From: a bacterium
GTDB taxonomy: Bacteria; Vulcanimicrobiota; Xenobia; Xenobiales; JADMJV01
Assembly (NCBI GenBank): GCA_018266105.1
Contig: JAFEBA010000043.1
Span: 1-39,891, forward strand
Length of the DNA: 39,891 bases
Direction: 5' to 3'
The notes under the pieces: generated by a model
Told to the model about the DNA's origin: nothing
Seen by the model: the letters and a program-made list of their open reading frames with translations, nothing else
The model's database searches: none
Position numbers and translations under genes: made by a program
Shown: piece after piece, positions 39,891-39,891 of the stretch
Layout of the letters: every line of letters begins with the position of its first letter
Position numbering within the stretch: position 1 is the first letter of the stretch

Positions 39891-39891
39891 C

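Overview
The window is a bacterial chromosome segment of about 39.9 kb, densely packed with genes. Many neighbours overlap by 4 nt and many starts are GTG or TTG. The cell envelope looks diderm: there is one candidate lipoprotein, several secreted proteins and two pseudopilin gene sets. I cannot place the organism securely. An archaeal/eukaryotic-type ProS, a tricorn protease, a sugar-nucleotidyltransferase/phosphomannomutase fusion, WD40-linked Ser/Thr kinases and DUF4900-like pseudopilins together suggest a poorly sampled deep lineage (for example Vulcanimicrobiota/Eremiobacterota-like, Armatimonadota or Deinococcota-like). That placement is inference only. By eye the left third is less GC-rich than the right third.

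Left block (1-12 kb, mostly minus strand). It opens with a truncated tRNA-Asn and a His-rich membrane protein. Next is a minor-pseudopilin operon of type I-J-K (PilV-, PilW- and PilX-like) whose K-like subunit is very large and carries GTPGHTV/PDTWVA repeats. Upstream of it, in the same direction, lie a TMTC-like GT-C glycosyltransferase with TPRs and a polyprenyl-phosphate-sugar-synthase-like GT2. Further upstream are a 1059-residue membrane protein with three copies of an unrecognised domain and a hemerythrin-like protein.

Middle block (12-22.5 kb, mostly plus strand). A tightly coupled group holds a secreted protein, a PlsC-type acyltransferase and an FKBP lipoprotein. It is followed by an SDR reductase with a GNAT-like protein, a DUF3473-type polysaccharide deacetylase on the opposite strand, a TatD nuclease and a secreted protein. 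A second, paralogous I-J-K pseudopilin operon comes next, with an extra secreted protein and a strong terminator, and then a small two-TM protein.

Right block (22.5-40 kb). A three-gene minus-strand operon encodes a Pro-rich protein of unknown family, an orphan ModA-like binding protein and a soluble kinase-WD40-kinase protein. Divergent from it are a nucleotidyltransferase/degenerate phosphomannomutase/DUF5752-like fusion and a stand-alone protein resembling the FtsH extracytoplasmic domain. Then come proS with a degenerate GHKL-like partner, a tricorn protease with a GmhB-like HAD phosphatase, and a coupled hutU-dcd pair whose hutU runs off the window.

The best candidates for undescribed biology are the paired I-J-K tip-complex operons (one next to glycosylation genes), the triple-repeat membrane protein with its hemerythrin partner, and the kinase-WD40-kinase/ModA-like operon. 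No CRISPR array, insertion sequence, integrase or plasmid/phage replication gene was seen, and no stretch longer than 300 bases lacks a gene.
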